Made by a program: the position numbers and the translations under genes. From Streptomyces sp. NBC_00440 (GTDB lineage Bacteria > Actinomycetota > Actinomycetes > Streptomycetales > Streptomycetaceae): DNA of 64,000 nucleotides. This document shows positions 18,409-27,753 of the stretch, one piece after another. The stretch covers positions 744,001-808,000 of the forward strand of contig NZ_CP107921.1 in NCBI RefSeq assembly GCF_036014215.1, given 5' to 3'. Position 1 is the stretch's first letter. Each line of letters begins with the position of its first letter. The notes under the pieces were generated by a model that saw only the letters and a program-made list of their open reading frames with translations, ran no database searches and was not told the DNA's origin.

Positions 18409-20186
18409 TCGGCGTCGCGCCCCCGGCCTACGACCCGGCGGCACCGGAGACGGCCACCACACTGCCGGTCGGCACACCCACGACGGTGAGGACCTACGTA
18501 CGCGAGTTGCTGGGCCGCCACCGGCGGGCGTTCGCCGTACTCATCGGGGCCAACGCGATCGCGGTGGTCGCCTCGCTGGTCGGCCCGTACCTCCTGGGCG
18601 GTCTCGTCGAGGACCTGTCGAACGGCAGGCACGACCTCCATCTCGGCCGCGTCGCGGTGGTGTTCGCCGTGGCGCTGGCCGTCCAGACCTTCTTCGTACG
18701 GCTGGTGGGGCTGCGCGGCGCGATGCTCGGCGAGGAGATGCTGGCCGACCTCCGCGAGGACTATCTCGTACGGTCGGTCGCGCTGCCGCCGGGCGTCCTG
18801 GAACGGGCCGGTACCGGTGACCTGCTCTCGCGCATCACCACCGACATCGACCGGCTCGCGAACGCGATGCGCGAGGCGGTGCCCCAGCTGGCCATCGGCG
18901 TGGTGTGGGCGGCGCTGCTGATCGGCGCGCTGACCGTGACCGCGCCGCCGCTCGCGCTCGCCGTGCTGGTCGCGCTGCCGGTGCTGCTGGCCGGGTGCCG
19001 CTGGTACTTCAAGCGGGCGCCGTCCGCCTACCGTTCGGAGGCCGCCGGATACGCGGCGGTCGCCGCGGCGCTCGCCGAGACCGTGGACGCGGGCAGGACC
19101 ATCGAGGCGCACCGCCTCGGCGCCCGCCGGGTGGCGCTCTCCGAGCGGCGGGTCGAGGAGTGGACCCGCTGGGAGAGGTACACGCTCTGGCTGCGGTCGG
19201 TCCTCTTCCCGGTCATCAACGTCACCTATGTGACGATCCTCGGCGCGGTGCTGATGCTCGGCGGCGTCTTCGTGCTCCAGGGCTGGATCAGCGTCGGCCA
19301 GCTCACCACCGGGGCGCTGCTCGCCCAGATGATGGTCGATCCGGTCGGGCTCATCCTGCGCTGGTACGACGAACTCCAGGTCGCCCAGGTGTCGTTGGCC
19401 CGGCTGGTGGGTGTGCGCGAGATCGAGCCGGACGCGGGTGACGGGACCATCGGCCCGGACGGGCGCGCGGTGCGCGCCGACGCGGTGCACTTCGGATACC
19501 GGGAGGGTGTCGACGTACTGCACCGGGTGACACTCGATGTGGCCCCCGGCACGCGGATGGCGCTGGTCGGGCCGTCCGGCGCGGGCAAGTCCACGCTGGG
19601 CCGGCTGCTGGCCGGGATCTACGCGCCACGCACCGGCGAGGTCACGCTGGGGGGCGCCGAGCTGTCCAGGATGCCCACGGAGCGCGTACGGGAGCATGTC
19701 GCACTGGTCAATCAGGAGCACCACGTCTTCGTGGGTTCCCTGCGCGACAATCTGCTGCTGGCCAGGGCGGGCGCGGACGACACGGAGCTGTGGGCCGCGC
19801 TCGGCGCGGTCGACGCGGACGGCTGGGCCGCCGCCCTGGACGGGGCGCTGGACACCGAGGTCGGCTCGGGCGGTCTGGCCCTCACCCCGGCGCAGGCTCA
19901 GCAGATCGCGCTGGCCCGGCTGGTGCTCGCCGATCCGCACACCCTGGTGCTGGACGAGGCGACGTCGTTGCTGGACCCGCGGGCGGCCCGCCATCTGGAG
20001 CGTTCGCTCGCCCGGGTGCTCGACGGGCGCACCGTGGTGGCGATCGCGCACCGGCTGCACACCGCGCACGACGCGGATGTGATCGCGGTGGTCGAGGAGG
20101 GCCGCGTCAGCGAGCTGGGCAGCCATGACGAGCTGGTCGCTGCGGACGGCGCGTATGCGGCGCTGTGGCGGTCCTGGCACGGGTGA
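18405..20186 (+). CDS. ABC exporter half-transporter B (catalytic ATP site subunit)
   Basis: 593 aa from the ATG at 18405 that overlaps the stop of subunit A. Walker A GPSGAGKST (389-397), Q-loop VNQEHHVF, Walker B TLVLDEATS and H-loop VAIAHRLHT are intact, but the signature is LTPAQAQQ (493-500) instead of LSGGQ. Paired with subunit A, this gives one complete ATP site (B Walker A plus A signature) and one site lacking both Walker A and signature. Export direction follows from the fused architecture; the cargo is not predictable. Confidence 0.9.
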   Translation: MIGVAPPAYDPAAPETATTLPVGTPTTVRTYVRELLGRHRRAFAVLIGANAIAVVASLVGPYLLGGLVEDLSNGRHDLHLGRVAVVFAVALAVQTFFVRLVGLRGAMLGEEMLADLREDYLVRSVALPPGVLERAGTGDLLSRITTDIDRLANAMREAVPQLAIGVVWAALLIGALTVTAPPLALAVLVALPVLLAGCRWYFKRAPSAYRSEAAGYAAVAAALAETVDAGRTIEAHRLGARRVALSERRVEEWTRWERYTLWLRSVLFPVINVTYVTILGAVLMLGGVFVLQGWISVGQLTTGALLAQMMVDPVGLILRWYDELQVAQVSLARLVGVREIEPDAGDGTIGPDGRAVRADAVHFGYREGVDVLHRVTLDVAPGTRMALVGPSGAGKSTLGRLLAGIYAPRTGEVTLGGAELSRMPTERVREHVALVNQEHHVFVGSLRDNLLLARAGADDTELWAALGAVDADGWAAALDGALDTEVGSGGLALTPAQAQQIALARLVLADPHTLVLDEATSLLDPRAARHLERSLARVLDGRTVVAIAHRLHTAHDADVIAVVEEGRVSELGSHDELVAADGAYAALWRSWHG

Positions 20187-20192
20187 GCGCGG

Positions 20193-20230
20193 GGGCCGGG
20201 GTCCGTCGGGTCGACGACGGGCCCCGGCCC
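20193..20230. terminator. Bidirectional hairpin terminator
   Basis: A 16-bp stem (20193-20208 with 20215-20230, one G-U pair) around loop GGTCGA, between the convergent ABC and TetR genes. Confidence 0.8.
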
Positions 20231-20236
20231 GCAGCG

Positions 20237-20827
20237 CTACGTGCGCGTACGCAATGCCTGTGAGAGCGCGTCGACGGTTACGCCCACAATGGCCCGGAGC
20301 TGCGCCGGGCTCGCCCCGGCTCTGCTCATGACGGCGAGAGACTGGTTCACGGCGGCCATGTGTTCAGCGAAGGCCTCGGCGTCCCGGTCGGTCAATCGGC
20401 CCGCCTTCAGTGCGGCGCGCAGACGCGAGCGCTGGAAGCCCAGCGCCTCCTTCGCGTGTGCCGCGACGCTCTGGCTCAGCACCGGGATCGCCATGGCCGA
20501 CTGGGCAACCAGGCAGCCGTCCGGCAGTTCGGGATCGGCGATGCGCTCAAGGGTGACGTCGAAGAACGCACGAACGGCTGCAAGAGGCTCCGAGGCCGCA
20601 CACGACAGGGCGGCGTCGTACTTCTCGCCATAACGCGCGGCATACCGGTCCAGGCAGCGCAGGAAGAGCGTGTCCTTGTCGCCGAGCGAGGAGTAGATGG
20701 AGCTGCGGTTCAGACCGGTCACCCGGGACAGATCGTCCACTGAGGTATCGGCGTAGCCGGCCCGCCAGAACTGGACCATCGCGGCGTCGAGTGCCGTGTC
20801 CATGTCGAATTGCTTCTTGCCTGCCAC
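20237..20827 (-). CDS. TetR-family transcriptional regulator
   Basis: 196 aa. The N-terminal helix-turn-helix is visible at TSVDDLSRVTGLNRSSIYSS (about residues 28-47), followed by LGDKDTLFLRCLDRYA; the rest is the all-helical ligand domain. It is divergent from an alpha/beta hydrolase, with an 8+8 bp dyad in the 178-bp gap. A TAGAAT -10-like element for this gene (plus-strand 20879-20884) abuts that dyad, so autorepression is likely. Confidence 0.9.
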   Translation of the reverse strand: MAGKKQFDMDTALDAAMVQFWRAGYADTSVDDLSRVTGLNRSSIYSSLGDKDTLFLRCLDRYAARYGEKYDAALSCAASEPLAAVRAFFDVTLERIADPELPDGCLVAQSAMAIPVLSQSVAAHAKEALGFQRSRLRAALKAGRLTDRDAEAFAEHMAAVNQSLAVMSRAGASPAQLRAIVGVTVDALSQALRTRT

Positions 20828-20883
20828 GTGGCACTTCCTTGCCGGTGTCTGTCGATGTCTCGTGCGCTGCGCCGCACCATTCT

Positions 20884-20907
20884 ATCTTGAAACACTCAGT
20901 TCAAGAT
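20884..20907. promoter_or_regulatory. TetR-type operator
   Basis: Dyad ATCTTGAA (20884-20891) - 8 bp - TTCAAGAT (20900-20907), perfect arms. It contains a TTGAAA -35-like box for the rightward hydrolase gene and adjoins a -10-like TAGAAT (minus strand) for the TetR gene, so one bound dimer could block both. Confidence 0.7.
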
Positions 20908-21005
20908 GTGTTAGCGTCCCCGCATGGTGATGGCCGGGCGTCCCTCACACGTCGCGACAGCGCGACGGCGTTCACCAAGACACCTCACCCCGACGGAGGA
21001 TCCCC

Positions 21006-21944
21006 ATGACTGACCCTGCGACCAGCGCTCGGCTCGTCTGTGAAAGCAACCCCGTCCGCGATCTGCCCCTGCACGACCTGGCGGGATTCACTCACCGCTG
21101 GGTCGACGCGGACGGCGTCCGCCTCCACGCCGTCGAAGGCGGCCGGCCGGCCGGCCCGGCCGTTGTCCTGCTCGCCGGGTTCCCGCAGACCTGGTGGGCA
21201 TGGCGGAAGGTCATGCCCGGTCTCGCCGACCGGTTCCACGTCATCGCGATCGACCTGCCGGGTCAGGGCCACTCCGAGCGTCCGGGGCGCGGCTACGACA
21301 CGCACACGGTCGCCGCGCATGTCCACGCCGCCGTGAAGGCTCTCGGAGTGTCGTCCTACTGGCTGGTCGCCCACGACATCGGCGCCTGGGTCGCTTTCTC
21401 CCTGGCACTCGAATTCGAGAGCCACCTGCACGGGGTCGCGCTGCTCGACGCCGGAATTCCCGGCATCACCCTCCCCGAAGCGATTCCCACCGACCCGGAT
21501 CGGGCGTGGAAGACCTGGCATTTCGCGTTCCACCTCGTGCCCGACCTGCCCGAGACGCTGCTGGCCGGCCGCGAACGGGACTACGTCGGCTGGTTCCTGA
21601 AAGTGAAGGCGCTCTCTCCCGACACGTTCGATGACGCCGAGCTCGACCACTACGCGGCGGCCGTCGCCGCCGACGGTGGCCTCCGCGCTTCCCTCGCCTA
21701 CTACCGGGACGCCGCCGATTCGGCGCGCAAGAACCACGAGGCACTGGAGCGGCGGCACCTGACCGTGCCCGTTCTCGGGATCTCCAGCAGCCACGGCTCC
21801 GTCCCGGACATGGCGGCCTCCATCAGCCCATGGGCCGACAACGTCACCGGCGTCGTCGTGCCCGACGCCGGACACTTCATCCCCGATGAGCAGCCCGGAG
21901 CCGTCGCCGCGGCGATAGCCGATTTCGTCCTCGCCGGCGGCTGA
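21006..21944 (+). CDS. Alpha/beta hydrolase, epoxide/haloalkane hydrolase-like
   Basis: 312 aa. Oxyanion motif LLAGFPQTWWAW (about residues 53-64). The nucleophile elbow has Asp (WLVAHDIGAW, about 120-129), as in epoxide hydrolases and haloalkane dehalogenases, rather than Ser. The catalytic His lies in VVVPDAGHFIPDEQP near 288. It is controlled by the divergent TetR gene, pointing to inducible detoxification of a small xenobiotic. RBS GGAGGATCCCC precedes the ATG. Confidence 0.87.
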   Translation: MTDPATSARLVCESNPVRDLPLHDLAGFTHRWVDADGVRLHAVEGGRPAGPAVVLLAGFPQTWWAWRKVMPGLADRFHVIAIDLPGQGHSERPGRGYDTHTVAAHVHAAVKALGVSSYWLVAHDIGAWVAFSLALEFESHLHGVALLDAGIPGITLPEAIPTDPDRAWKTWHFAFHLVPDLPETLLAGRERDYVGWFLKVKALSPDTFDDAELDHYAAAVAADGGLRASLAYYRDAADSARKNHEALERRHLTVPVLGISSSHGSVPDMAASISPWADNVTGVVVPDAGHFIPDEQPGAVAAAIADFVLAGG

Positions 21945-21991
21945 CACCGGCCGGACCTGCCCGACCGCGCACCGCGCCGGTCACGGCCCGC

Positions 21992-22786
21992 TCAGATGAC
22001 GCCGAGCGCGACCGCGCAGCTGACTCCGCCCGCCACCATGAACACCGGCATCAGCACCTTGAGCTCCACCCAGCTGCCCGCGCGGAACCGCATGAACTTG
22101 GGCGGGCCGACATGGCGCCAGTGCTTGCGGCCGAGCGGTATCGGCCAGAAGATCGGGCAGCCCGAGACCGTGATGGCGTCACCGATGTCGTGAATCAGGG
22201 CGCCCAGCAGGATCGGCAGACCCAGCCACATGTAGTTCTGGTGGGGGCCGGTGAAGAACCAGTCCGCGCCGTTGCCCGGCTCGGACAGGATCTGGGCCAG
22301 GATCCACGCACCGGCAGCACCGAGCAGCCACACCAGCACGGTGCTGCTGGACGGGCGCGAGGCCCGCCAGAGCAGCCCCTCGATGGCGAGCACCACATGG
22401 ACGAAGAGGATGCCGAGGACCGCCCAGCGGCCGCCGTAGATCGCCAGGGCGGAAGCTCCGGCGCCGAGCAGTACCGCCCACACCCCGGTGTGGGTGAGGG
22501 TGCGGTGGCCGCCGCCCTTGCGGGCGTCGCCCTTGCCCCTCGTCGCCCTGTACACGACAGTCGCCAGCGCGTCCACGAGCGCGCACAGCCCGTGCGACAG
22601 CGGGCCGAACGCGTTGGATATGGTCGCGGCCTTGTGATCAAGGTCGGGTGCCAGCGCCGCCCCGGCGCTGATCAGCGCTCCGACGACGAGGACCGGCCAC
22701 GGCATCGGATGTCCGTACGCGGTCGCCGCCGCCCCCACCCCCAGCCAGGCTGCCGCTCCTGACAGCGAGTGCGCCGGTCCCATCAT
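21992..22786 (-). CDS. Membrane-bound metal-dependent hydrolase, YdjM type
   Basis: 264 aa, mostly hydrophobic with several membrane helices. Conserved polar motifs are MMGPAHSLSGAAAWL at the N-terminus, LAPDLDHK (about 46-53), HRTLTHT (about 94-100) and GALIHDIGDAIT (about 196-207), the His/Asp set of the YdjM/LexA-regulated hydrolase family. Its role in the membrane is not established. It is divergent from the helicase. Start could be either of two adjacent ATGs. Confidence 0.85.
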   Translation of the reverse strand: MMGPAHSLSGAAAWLGVGAAATAYGHPMPWPVLVVGALISAGAALAPDLDHKAATISNAFGPLSHGLCALVDALATVVYRATRGKGDARKGGGHRTLTHTGVWAVLLGAGASALAIYGGRWAVLGILFVHVVLAIEGLLWRASRPSSSTVLVWLLGAAGAWILAQILSEPGNGADWFFTGPHQNYMWLGLPILLGALIHDIGDAITVSGCPIFWPIPLGRKHWRHVGPPKFMRFRAGSWVELKVLMPVFMVAGGVSCAVALGVI

Positions 22787-22919
22787 GGTTCGTTCCGCCC
22801 CGTATTTCCGTTGTGCTGAAGCCCAGTTGAGGACTGTTCGAGAGGGAAGCGTATCGCTCGTGATCTTCGCGCGGGCAGCCGGTTCCCCCTTGAGCGGGTA
22901 AGGCAGGCAAGATGGAGGC

Positions 22920-25442
22920 GTGACCCTTATCGATCAGCTCCCCACGACCGCCGATCCCGATGCTCTCTTCGAGGCTTTCTCGTCGTGGGCGGAGGGTCAG
23001 GGCATCACGCTCTATCCGGCTCAGGAGGAGGCGCTGATCGAGGTGGTGTCCGGGGCCAACGTGATCCTCTCCACTCCCACCGGCTCGGGAAAGAGCCTGG
23101 TGGCGGCCGGTGCGCACTTCACCGCGCTGGCTCACGACAAGGTCACCTTCTACACCGCGCCGATCAAGGCCCTGGTCTCGGAGAAGTTCTTCGACCTGTG
23201 CAAGCTCTTCGGCACCGAGAACGTCGGAATGCTCACCGGCGACGCATCGGTGAACGCGGACGCCCCGGTCATCTGCTGCACGGCGGAGGTGCTGGCCTCG
23301 ATCGCGCTGCGCGACGGCAAGTACGCCGACATCGGCCAGGTCGTGATGGACGAGTTCCACTTCTACGCGGAGCCCGACCGTGGCTGGGCGTGGCAGATCC
23401 CGATCCTGGAGCTGCCGCAGGCGCAGTTCATCCTGATGTCCGCGACCCTCGGTGACGTCTCCCGGTTCGAGGAGGACCTGACGCGGCGCACCGGCCTGCC
23501 GACCTCCGTGGTCCGCTCCGCGAGCCGCCCGGTCCCGCTGTCGTACGAGTACCGGCGGACCCCGATCACCGAGACGCTGACCGAACTGCTCGAAACCAAG
23601 CAGTCGCCCGTCTACATCGTGCACTTCACCCAGGCCGCAGCGGTCGAGCGCGCGCAGTCGCTGATGAGCATCAACATGTGCAGCCGGGAGGAGAAGGACC
23701 GGATCGCCGATCTCATCGGCAACTTCCGCTTCACCACCAAGTTCGGCCAGAACCTCTCGCGTTATGTGCGCCACGGCATCGGCGTCCACCACGCCGGCAT
23801 GCTCCCCAAGTACCGCCGGCTGGTCGAGAAGCTGGCGCAGGCCGGTCTGTTGAAGGTCATCTGCGGTACGGACACCCTGGGCGTGGGAGTCAACGTCCCC
23901 ATCCGTACGGTGCTGTTCACCGCGCTGACGAAGTACGACGGGACACGGGTCCGCACGCTCCGCGCCCGGGAGTTCCACCAGATCGCGGGCCGCGCGGGCC
24001 GGGCCGGGTTCGACACGGCCGGCTTCGTCGTCGCGCAGGCACCCGAGCACGTCGTCGAGAACGAGAAGGCGCTCGCCAAGGCGGGCGACGACCCGAAGAA
24101 GCGCCGCAAGGTGGTCCGCAAGAAGGCGCCGGAAGGTTTCATCGCCTGGAGCGACACCACCTTCGAGAAGCTGATCGCCGCCGATCCCGAGCCGCTGACC
24201 TCGCGGTTCCGGGTCACCCACACCATGCTGCTCTCGGTGATCGCCCGGCCGGGCAACGCGTTCAAGGCGATGCGCCACCTCCTGGAGGACAACCACGAGC
24301 CGCGCAAGGCGCAGCTGCGGCACATCCGCCGCGCCATCGCGATCTACCGCTCGCTGCTCGACGGCGGTGTGGTGGAGCAACTGGACGCTCCGGACGCCGA
24401 GGGCCGCATCATCCGGCTGACCGTCGACCTCCAGCAGGACTTCGCGCTCAACCAGCCGCTGTCCACCTTCGCGCTGGCCGCGTTCGACCTGCTGGACGCC
24501 GAGTCCCCCTCGTACGCACTGGACATGGTCTCGGTGGTCGAGTCGACGCTGGACGACCCGCGGCAGATCCTCGCCGCCCAGCAGAACAAGGCGCGCGGTG
24601 AGGCGATCGGCCAGATGAAGGCCGACGGGATGGAGTACGAGGAGCGCATGGAGCGGCTCCAGGAGGTCACGTACCCCAAGCCGCTCGAAGAGCTGCTGGT
24701 GCACGCGTACAACGTCTACCGCACGAGCCACCCGTGGGTCGGCGACCACCCGGTGTCGCCGAAGTCGGTCATCCGTGACATGTACGAACGGGCCATGACC
24801 TTCACCGAGTTCACCTCGCACTACGAGCTCGCCCGCACCGAGGGCATCGTGCTGCGGTACCTCGCGGGTGCGTACAAGGCGCTCGACCACACCATCCCGG
24901 ACGATCTGAAGTCCGAGGACCTCCAGGACCTCATCGCCTGGCTGGGCGAGCTGGTCCGCCAGGTGGACTCCAGCCTGCTCGACGAGTGGGAGCAGCTGGC
25001 CAACCCGGAGGTGGAGACCGCGGAGCAGGCCGCCGAGCGGGCCGACCAGGTCAAGCCGGTCACCGCCAACGCCCGCGCCTTCCGGGTGCTCGTACGCAAT
25101 GCGATGTTCCGCCGGGTGGAGCTGGCGGCGCTGGACAACGTGGCCGCACTCGGCGAGCTGGACGGCGACGCGGGGTGGGACGAGGACGCCTGGGGCGAGG
25201 CGATGGACGCCTACTGGGACGAGTACGACGACCTGGGCACAGGACCGGACGCGCGCGGCCCCAAGCTGCTGATCATCGAGGCGGACGAGGAGAACACCTC
25301 GCACGGGCTGTGGCGTGTACGGCAGATCTTCGCCGACCCGAACGGCGACCACGACTGGGGCATCAGCGCGGAGGTGGATCTCGCGGCCTCCGACGAGGAG
25401 GGCCGCGCGGTCGTCCGCGTCACCGCCGTGGGCCAGCTGTGA
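22920..25442 (+). CDS. DEAD/DEAH-box helicase, Ski2/HelY-like
   Basis: 840 aa, GTG start. Superfamily 2 motifs in order: Q/GxxYPAQ (LYPAQEEAL, about 31), Walker A TPTGSGKS (about 51-58), VVMDEFHFYAEPDRG (DEFH, about 141), MSATLG (about 177), and GTDTLGVGVN with HQIAGRAGRAGFD (about 316-362). The C-terminal third is the actinobacterial DUF3516-type extension rather than a yeast Mtr4 arch. Such helicases are thought to act on structured RNA. It is monocistronic or co-transcribed with the thioesterase 82 bp downstream. Confidence 0.9.
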   Translation: MTLIDQLPTTADPDALFEAFSSWAEGQGITLYPAQEEALIEVVSGANVILSTPTGSGKSLVAAGAHFTALAHDKVTFYTAPIKALVSEKFFDLCKLFGTENVGMLTGDASVNADAPVICCTAEVLASIALRDGKYADIGQVVMDEFHFYAEPDRGWAWQIPILELPQAQFILMSATLGDVSRFEEDLTRRTGLPTSVVRSASRPVPLSYEYRRTPITETLTELLETKQSPVYIVHFTQAAAVERAQSLMSINMCSREEKDRIADLIGNFRFTTKFGQNLSRYVRHGIGVHHAGMLPKYRRLVEKLAQAGLLKVICGTDTLGVGVNVPIRTVLFTALTKYDGTRVRTLRAREFHQIAGRAGRAGFDTAGFVVAQAPEHVVENEKALAKAGDDPKKRRKVVRKKAPEGFIAWSDTTFEKLIAADPEPLTSRFRVTHTMLLSVIARPGNAFKAMRHLLEDNHEPRKAQLRHIRRAIAIYRSLLDGGVVEQLDAPDAEGRIIRLTVDLQQDFALNQPLSTFALAAFDLLDAESPSYALDMVSVVESTLDDPRQILAAQQNKARGEAIGQMKADGMEYEERMERLQEVTYPKPLEELLVHAYNVYRTSHPWVGDHPVSPKSVIRDMYERAMTFTEFTSHYELARTEGIVLRYLAGAYKALDHTIPDDLKSEDLQDLIAWLGELVRQVDSSLLDEWEQLANPEVETAEQAAERADQVKPVTANARAFRVLVRNAMFRRVELAALDNVAALGELDGDAGWDEDAWGEAMDAYWDEYDDLGTGPDARGPKLLIIEADEENTSHGLWRVRQIFADPNGDHDWGISAEVDLAASDEEGRAVVRVTAVGQL

Positions 25443-25524
25443 GCCGGGCGGCCGCTGTGCCCCGGGCAGGGAAGCGGACGACCTCTGTGACCCCGGAAAA
25501 CGCTGTGACCTGGGAGGGCACCGT

Positions 25525-26397
25525 ATGACGAACCCCACCGAGAAGCTGATCGACCTGCTCGACCTGGAGCAGATCGAGGTCGACATCTTCCGCGGCCGCA
25601 GCCCCCACGAATCCCTGCAGCGGGTCTTCGGCGGGCAGGTCGCGGGGCAGGCCCTGGTGGCGGCCGGCCGTACCACCGACGGCGAGCGGCCGGTCCACTC
25701 GCTGCACGCGTACTTCCTGCGCCCCGGCAGGCCGGGGGTGCCGATCGTCTACCAGGTGGAACGGGTCAGGGACGGCCGCTCCTTCACCACCCGCCGGGTG
25801 ACCGCGGTCCAGCAGGGCCGCACCATCTTCAACCTGACGGCGTCCTTCCACCGGCCGGAGGAGGGCAGCATCGAGCACCAGGCACCACTGACCCGCGATG
25901 TCCCGGACCCCGAGTCACTACCGGGGGTCGCGGACGAACTCCGTGAGCACCTGGGCGAGTTGCCCGAGGCACTGGAGCGGATGGCCCGCAGGCAGCCCTT
26001 CGAGATCCGTTACGTCGACCGGCTGCGCTGGACCCCCGACGAGATCAAGGGCGCCGATCCGAGCAGCGCGGTGTGGATGCGGGCCGTCGGCCCGCTCGGC
26101 GACGACCAGCTGATCCATACCTGCGCGCTCACCTACGCCAGCGACATGACGCTGCTGGACGCGGTCCGTATCCCGGTCGAGCCGCTGTGGGGGCCGCGCG
26201 GATTCGACATGGCTTCGCTGGACCACGCCATGTGGTTCCACCGCCCGTTCCGTACCGACGAGTGGTTCCTCTACGACCAGGAGTCGCCCATCGCGACGGG
26301 CGGCCGGGGGCTGGCCCGCGGCCGGATCTTCGACCGCGCGGGGAATCTGCTGGTCTCGGTCGTCCAGGAGGGACTGTTCCGCAGGCTCGGCGCCTGA
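25525..26397 (+). CDS. tesB: Acyl-CoA thioesterase II (TesB)
   Basis: 290 aa, double hot-dog fold. The N-terminal domain shows QRVFGGQVAGQALVAA (about residues 33-48) and LHAYFLRPGRPGVPI. The C-terminal domain shows LDHAMWFHRPFRTDEWFLYD with the conserved Asp/Gln region (about 232-251). TesB hydrolyses medium and long acyl-CoAs to fatty acid and CoA in the cytosol. RBS GGGAGG lies 7 nt before the ATG at 25525; longer upstream frames overlap the helicase and lack an RBS. Confidence 0.92.
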   Translation: MTNPTEKLIDLLDLEQIEVDIFRGRSPHESLQRVFGGQVAGQALVAAGRTTDGERPVHSLHAYFLRPGRPGVPIVYQVERVRDGRSFTTRRVTAVQQGRTIFNLTASFHRPEEGSIEHQAPLTRDVPDPESLPGVADELREHLGELPEALERMARRQPFEIRYVDRLRWTPDEIKGADPSSAVWMRAVGPLGDDQLIHTCALTYASDMTLLDAVRIPVEPLWGPRGFDMASLDHAMWFHRPFRTDEWFLYDQESPIATGGRGLARGRIFDRAGNLLVSVVQEGLFRRLGA

Positions 26398-26464
26398 GCG
26401 GGACCCGGGGACCGGTCCGGTCGGGCTAAGCCACGGAGCGGACCTTTCGGACTTCTCCTACGGT

Positions 26465-27661
26465 GTGATCATGTCGCAAGCGATGTGGTGTTCTGTCAGG
26501 ATCCGTGCGGCCGTGGCCGTTTCCCTGCCCGCACTGGTACTCGCCTCTCTCTCACCGGCCGCGCGGGCCGACAGCCGGCCCGCGCCCGAACCGGCCGCGG
26601 ACAGCGGGCAGTCCGCGCTGTACCGCACCGGTGTCCAGGTCTCCCCCGGAGCCGCCAGACCGCCCGCGGCGACCGCCCTGTCGTGGATGGTGACCGATCT
26701 GCGGACCGGCCGGGTACTGGCGGCCAGGAACGCGCACCGGCAGCTCCCGCCGGCCAGCACGCTCAAGACGCTCTTCGCGCTGGCCGTGCTGCCGAAGTTC
26801 CCGCCGAAGGAGGTGCACCGGGCGGCGGAGAGCGACATCACCGGGCTCCAGCCGGGGAGCAGCATGGTCGGGGTCAAGGAAGGCACCCGGTACACGGTCG
26901 CCGATCTGTGGCGCGGTGTGTTCCTGGCGTCGGGCAACGACGCGGTGCACACCCTGGCGATGATGAACGGCGGTCTGCCGGCCACCATCAAGGACATGCA
27001 GGCCGCCGCCCGCCGGATCGGGTTGCGGGACACCGTCGTGAAGTCCGCCGACGGATACGACACCCCGGGGCAGCACTCCTCCGCGTACGACCTGTCCGTG
27101 ATCGCCCGTGCGGGAATGGCGAATCCGGAGTTCCGGCAGTTCGCCTCGACCAGGACGGCCCGGTTCCCGGCCTCGGGCGGACCCGGCGCGTTCGGCATCC
27201 AGAACACCAACCGGCTGCTCGTGGGGTCGCACGGTGTCGTGCAGTACCCCGGCCTGCTCGGGGTGAAGAACGGGTACACGACCGAAGCGGGCAACACCCT
27301 GGTCACCGCCGCCCAGCGGAACGGGCGCACCCTCCTGGTGACCGTCATGAACCCGCAGTCGGGCCAGCCGAACGACGCCTACAACGAGACACGGTCCCTG
27401 CTGGACTGGGGGTTCGCCACCTCGCCCACCGCGACCCCGGTGAGCGTGCTGCCCGGCGTCCGCCCGGCGCACCCCTCGGCGCCCGCCGCCACCCCGGCGG
27501 ACGCCCGGCACACACCCCCGGTCGCGGCGTCGCAGACCTCGCACGTCTCGGTCTCCGGCCGGATGGCGTTCCTCTTCGCGGGCGGAGTGGCCGCAGCCGC
27601 GCTGGCCTGCGCCCTGCTGATCGCACGGCGCCGGGCGCGCAGGCAGGGCGGGCGGGCCTGA
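26465..27661 (+). CDS. D-alanyl-D-alanine carboxypeptidase (DacA/PBP5-like, S11)
   Basis: 398 aa from the GTG, or 396 from the ATG at 26471. A signal peptide ends at a PAARADS region near residue 36. Catalytic motifs: STLK (PASTLKTLF, about 96-104), SGN (ASGNDAV, about 156-162) and KNG (GVKNGYTTEAGNTL, about 267-280). A Pro/Ala-rich linker leads to a C-terminal membrane helix (MAFLFAGGVAAAALACALLI) and an Arg-rich tail, so the enzyme is anchored on the outer face. It trims the terminal D-Ala of peptidoglycan stem peptides. Confidence 0.92.
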   Translation: MIMSQAMWCSVRIRAAVAVSLPALVLASLSPAARADSRPAPEPAADSGQSALYRTGVQVSPGAARPPAATALSWMVTDLRTGRVLAARNAHRQLPPASTLKTLFALAVLPKFPPKEVHRAAESDITGLQPGSSMVGVKEGTRYTVADLWRGVFLASGNDAVHTLAMMNGGLPATIKDMQAAARRIGLRDTVVKSADGYDTPGQHSSAYDLSVIARAGMANPEFRQFASTRTARFPASGGPGAFGIQNTNRLLVGSHGVVQYPGLLGVKNGYTTEAGNTLVTAAQRNGRTLLVTVMNPQSGQPNDAYNETRSLLDWGFATSPTATPVSVLPGVRPAHPSAPAATPADARHTPPVAASQTSHVSVSGRMAFLFAGGVAAAALACALLIARRRARRQGGRA

Positions 27662-27669
27662 GGCGGTGC

Positions 27670-27690
27670 ACGGCCCCAGGCCGGGGCCGT
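27670..27690. terminator. Hairpin after dac gene
   Basis: ACGGCCCC (27670-27677) pairs with GGGGCCGT (27683-27690) across a 5-nt loop, 9 bp after the stop. Confidence 0.6.
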
Positions 27691-27753
27691 CGGCCGGGTG
27701 TCCACGGGTCTCTGGAACAGTACGTACCACTGACCTACGAACAGGAGCTGGCG

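Noticed and set aside
22638..25676. 1012-codon open frame antisense to the helicase
   Set aside because: Shadow ORF caused by GC3 bias. The plus strand encodes a complete motif-bearing helicase, and the antisense translation is low-complexity with no family resemblance.
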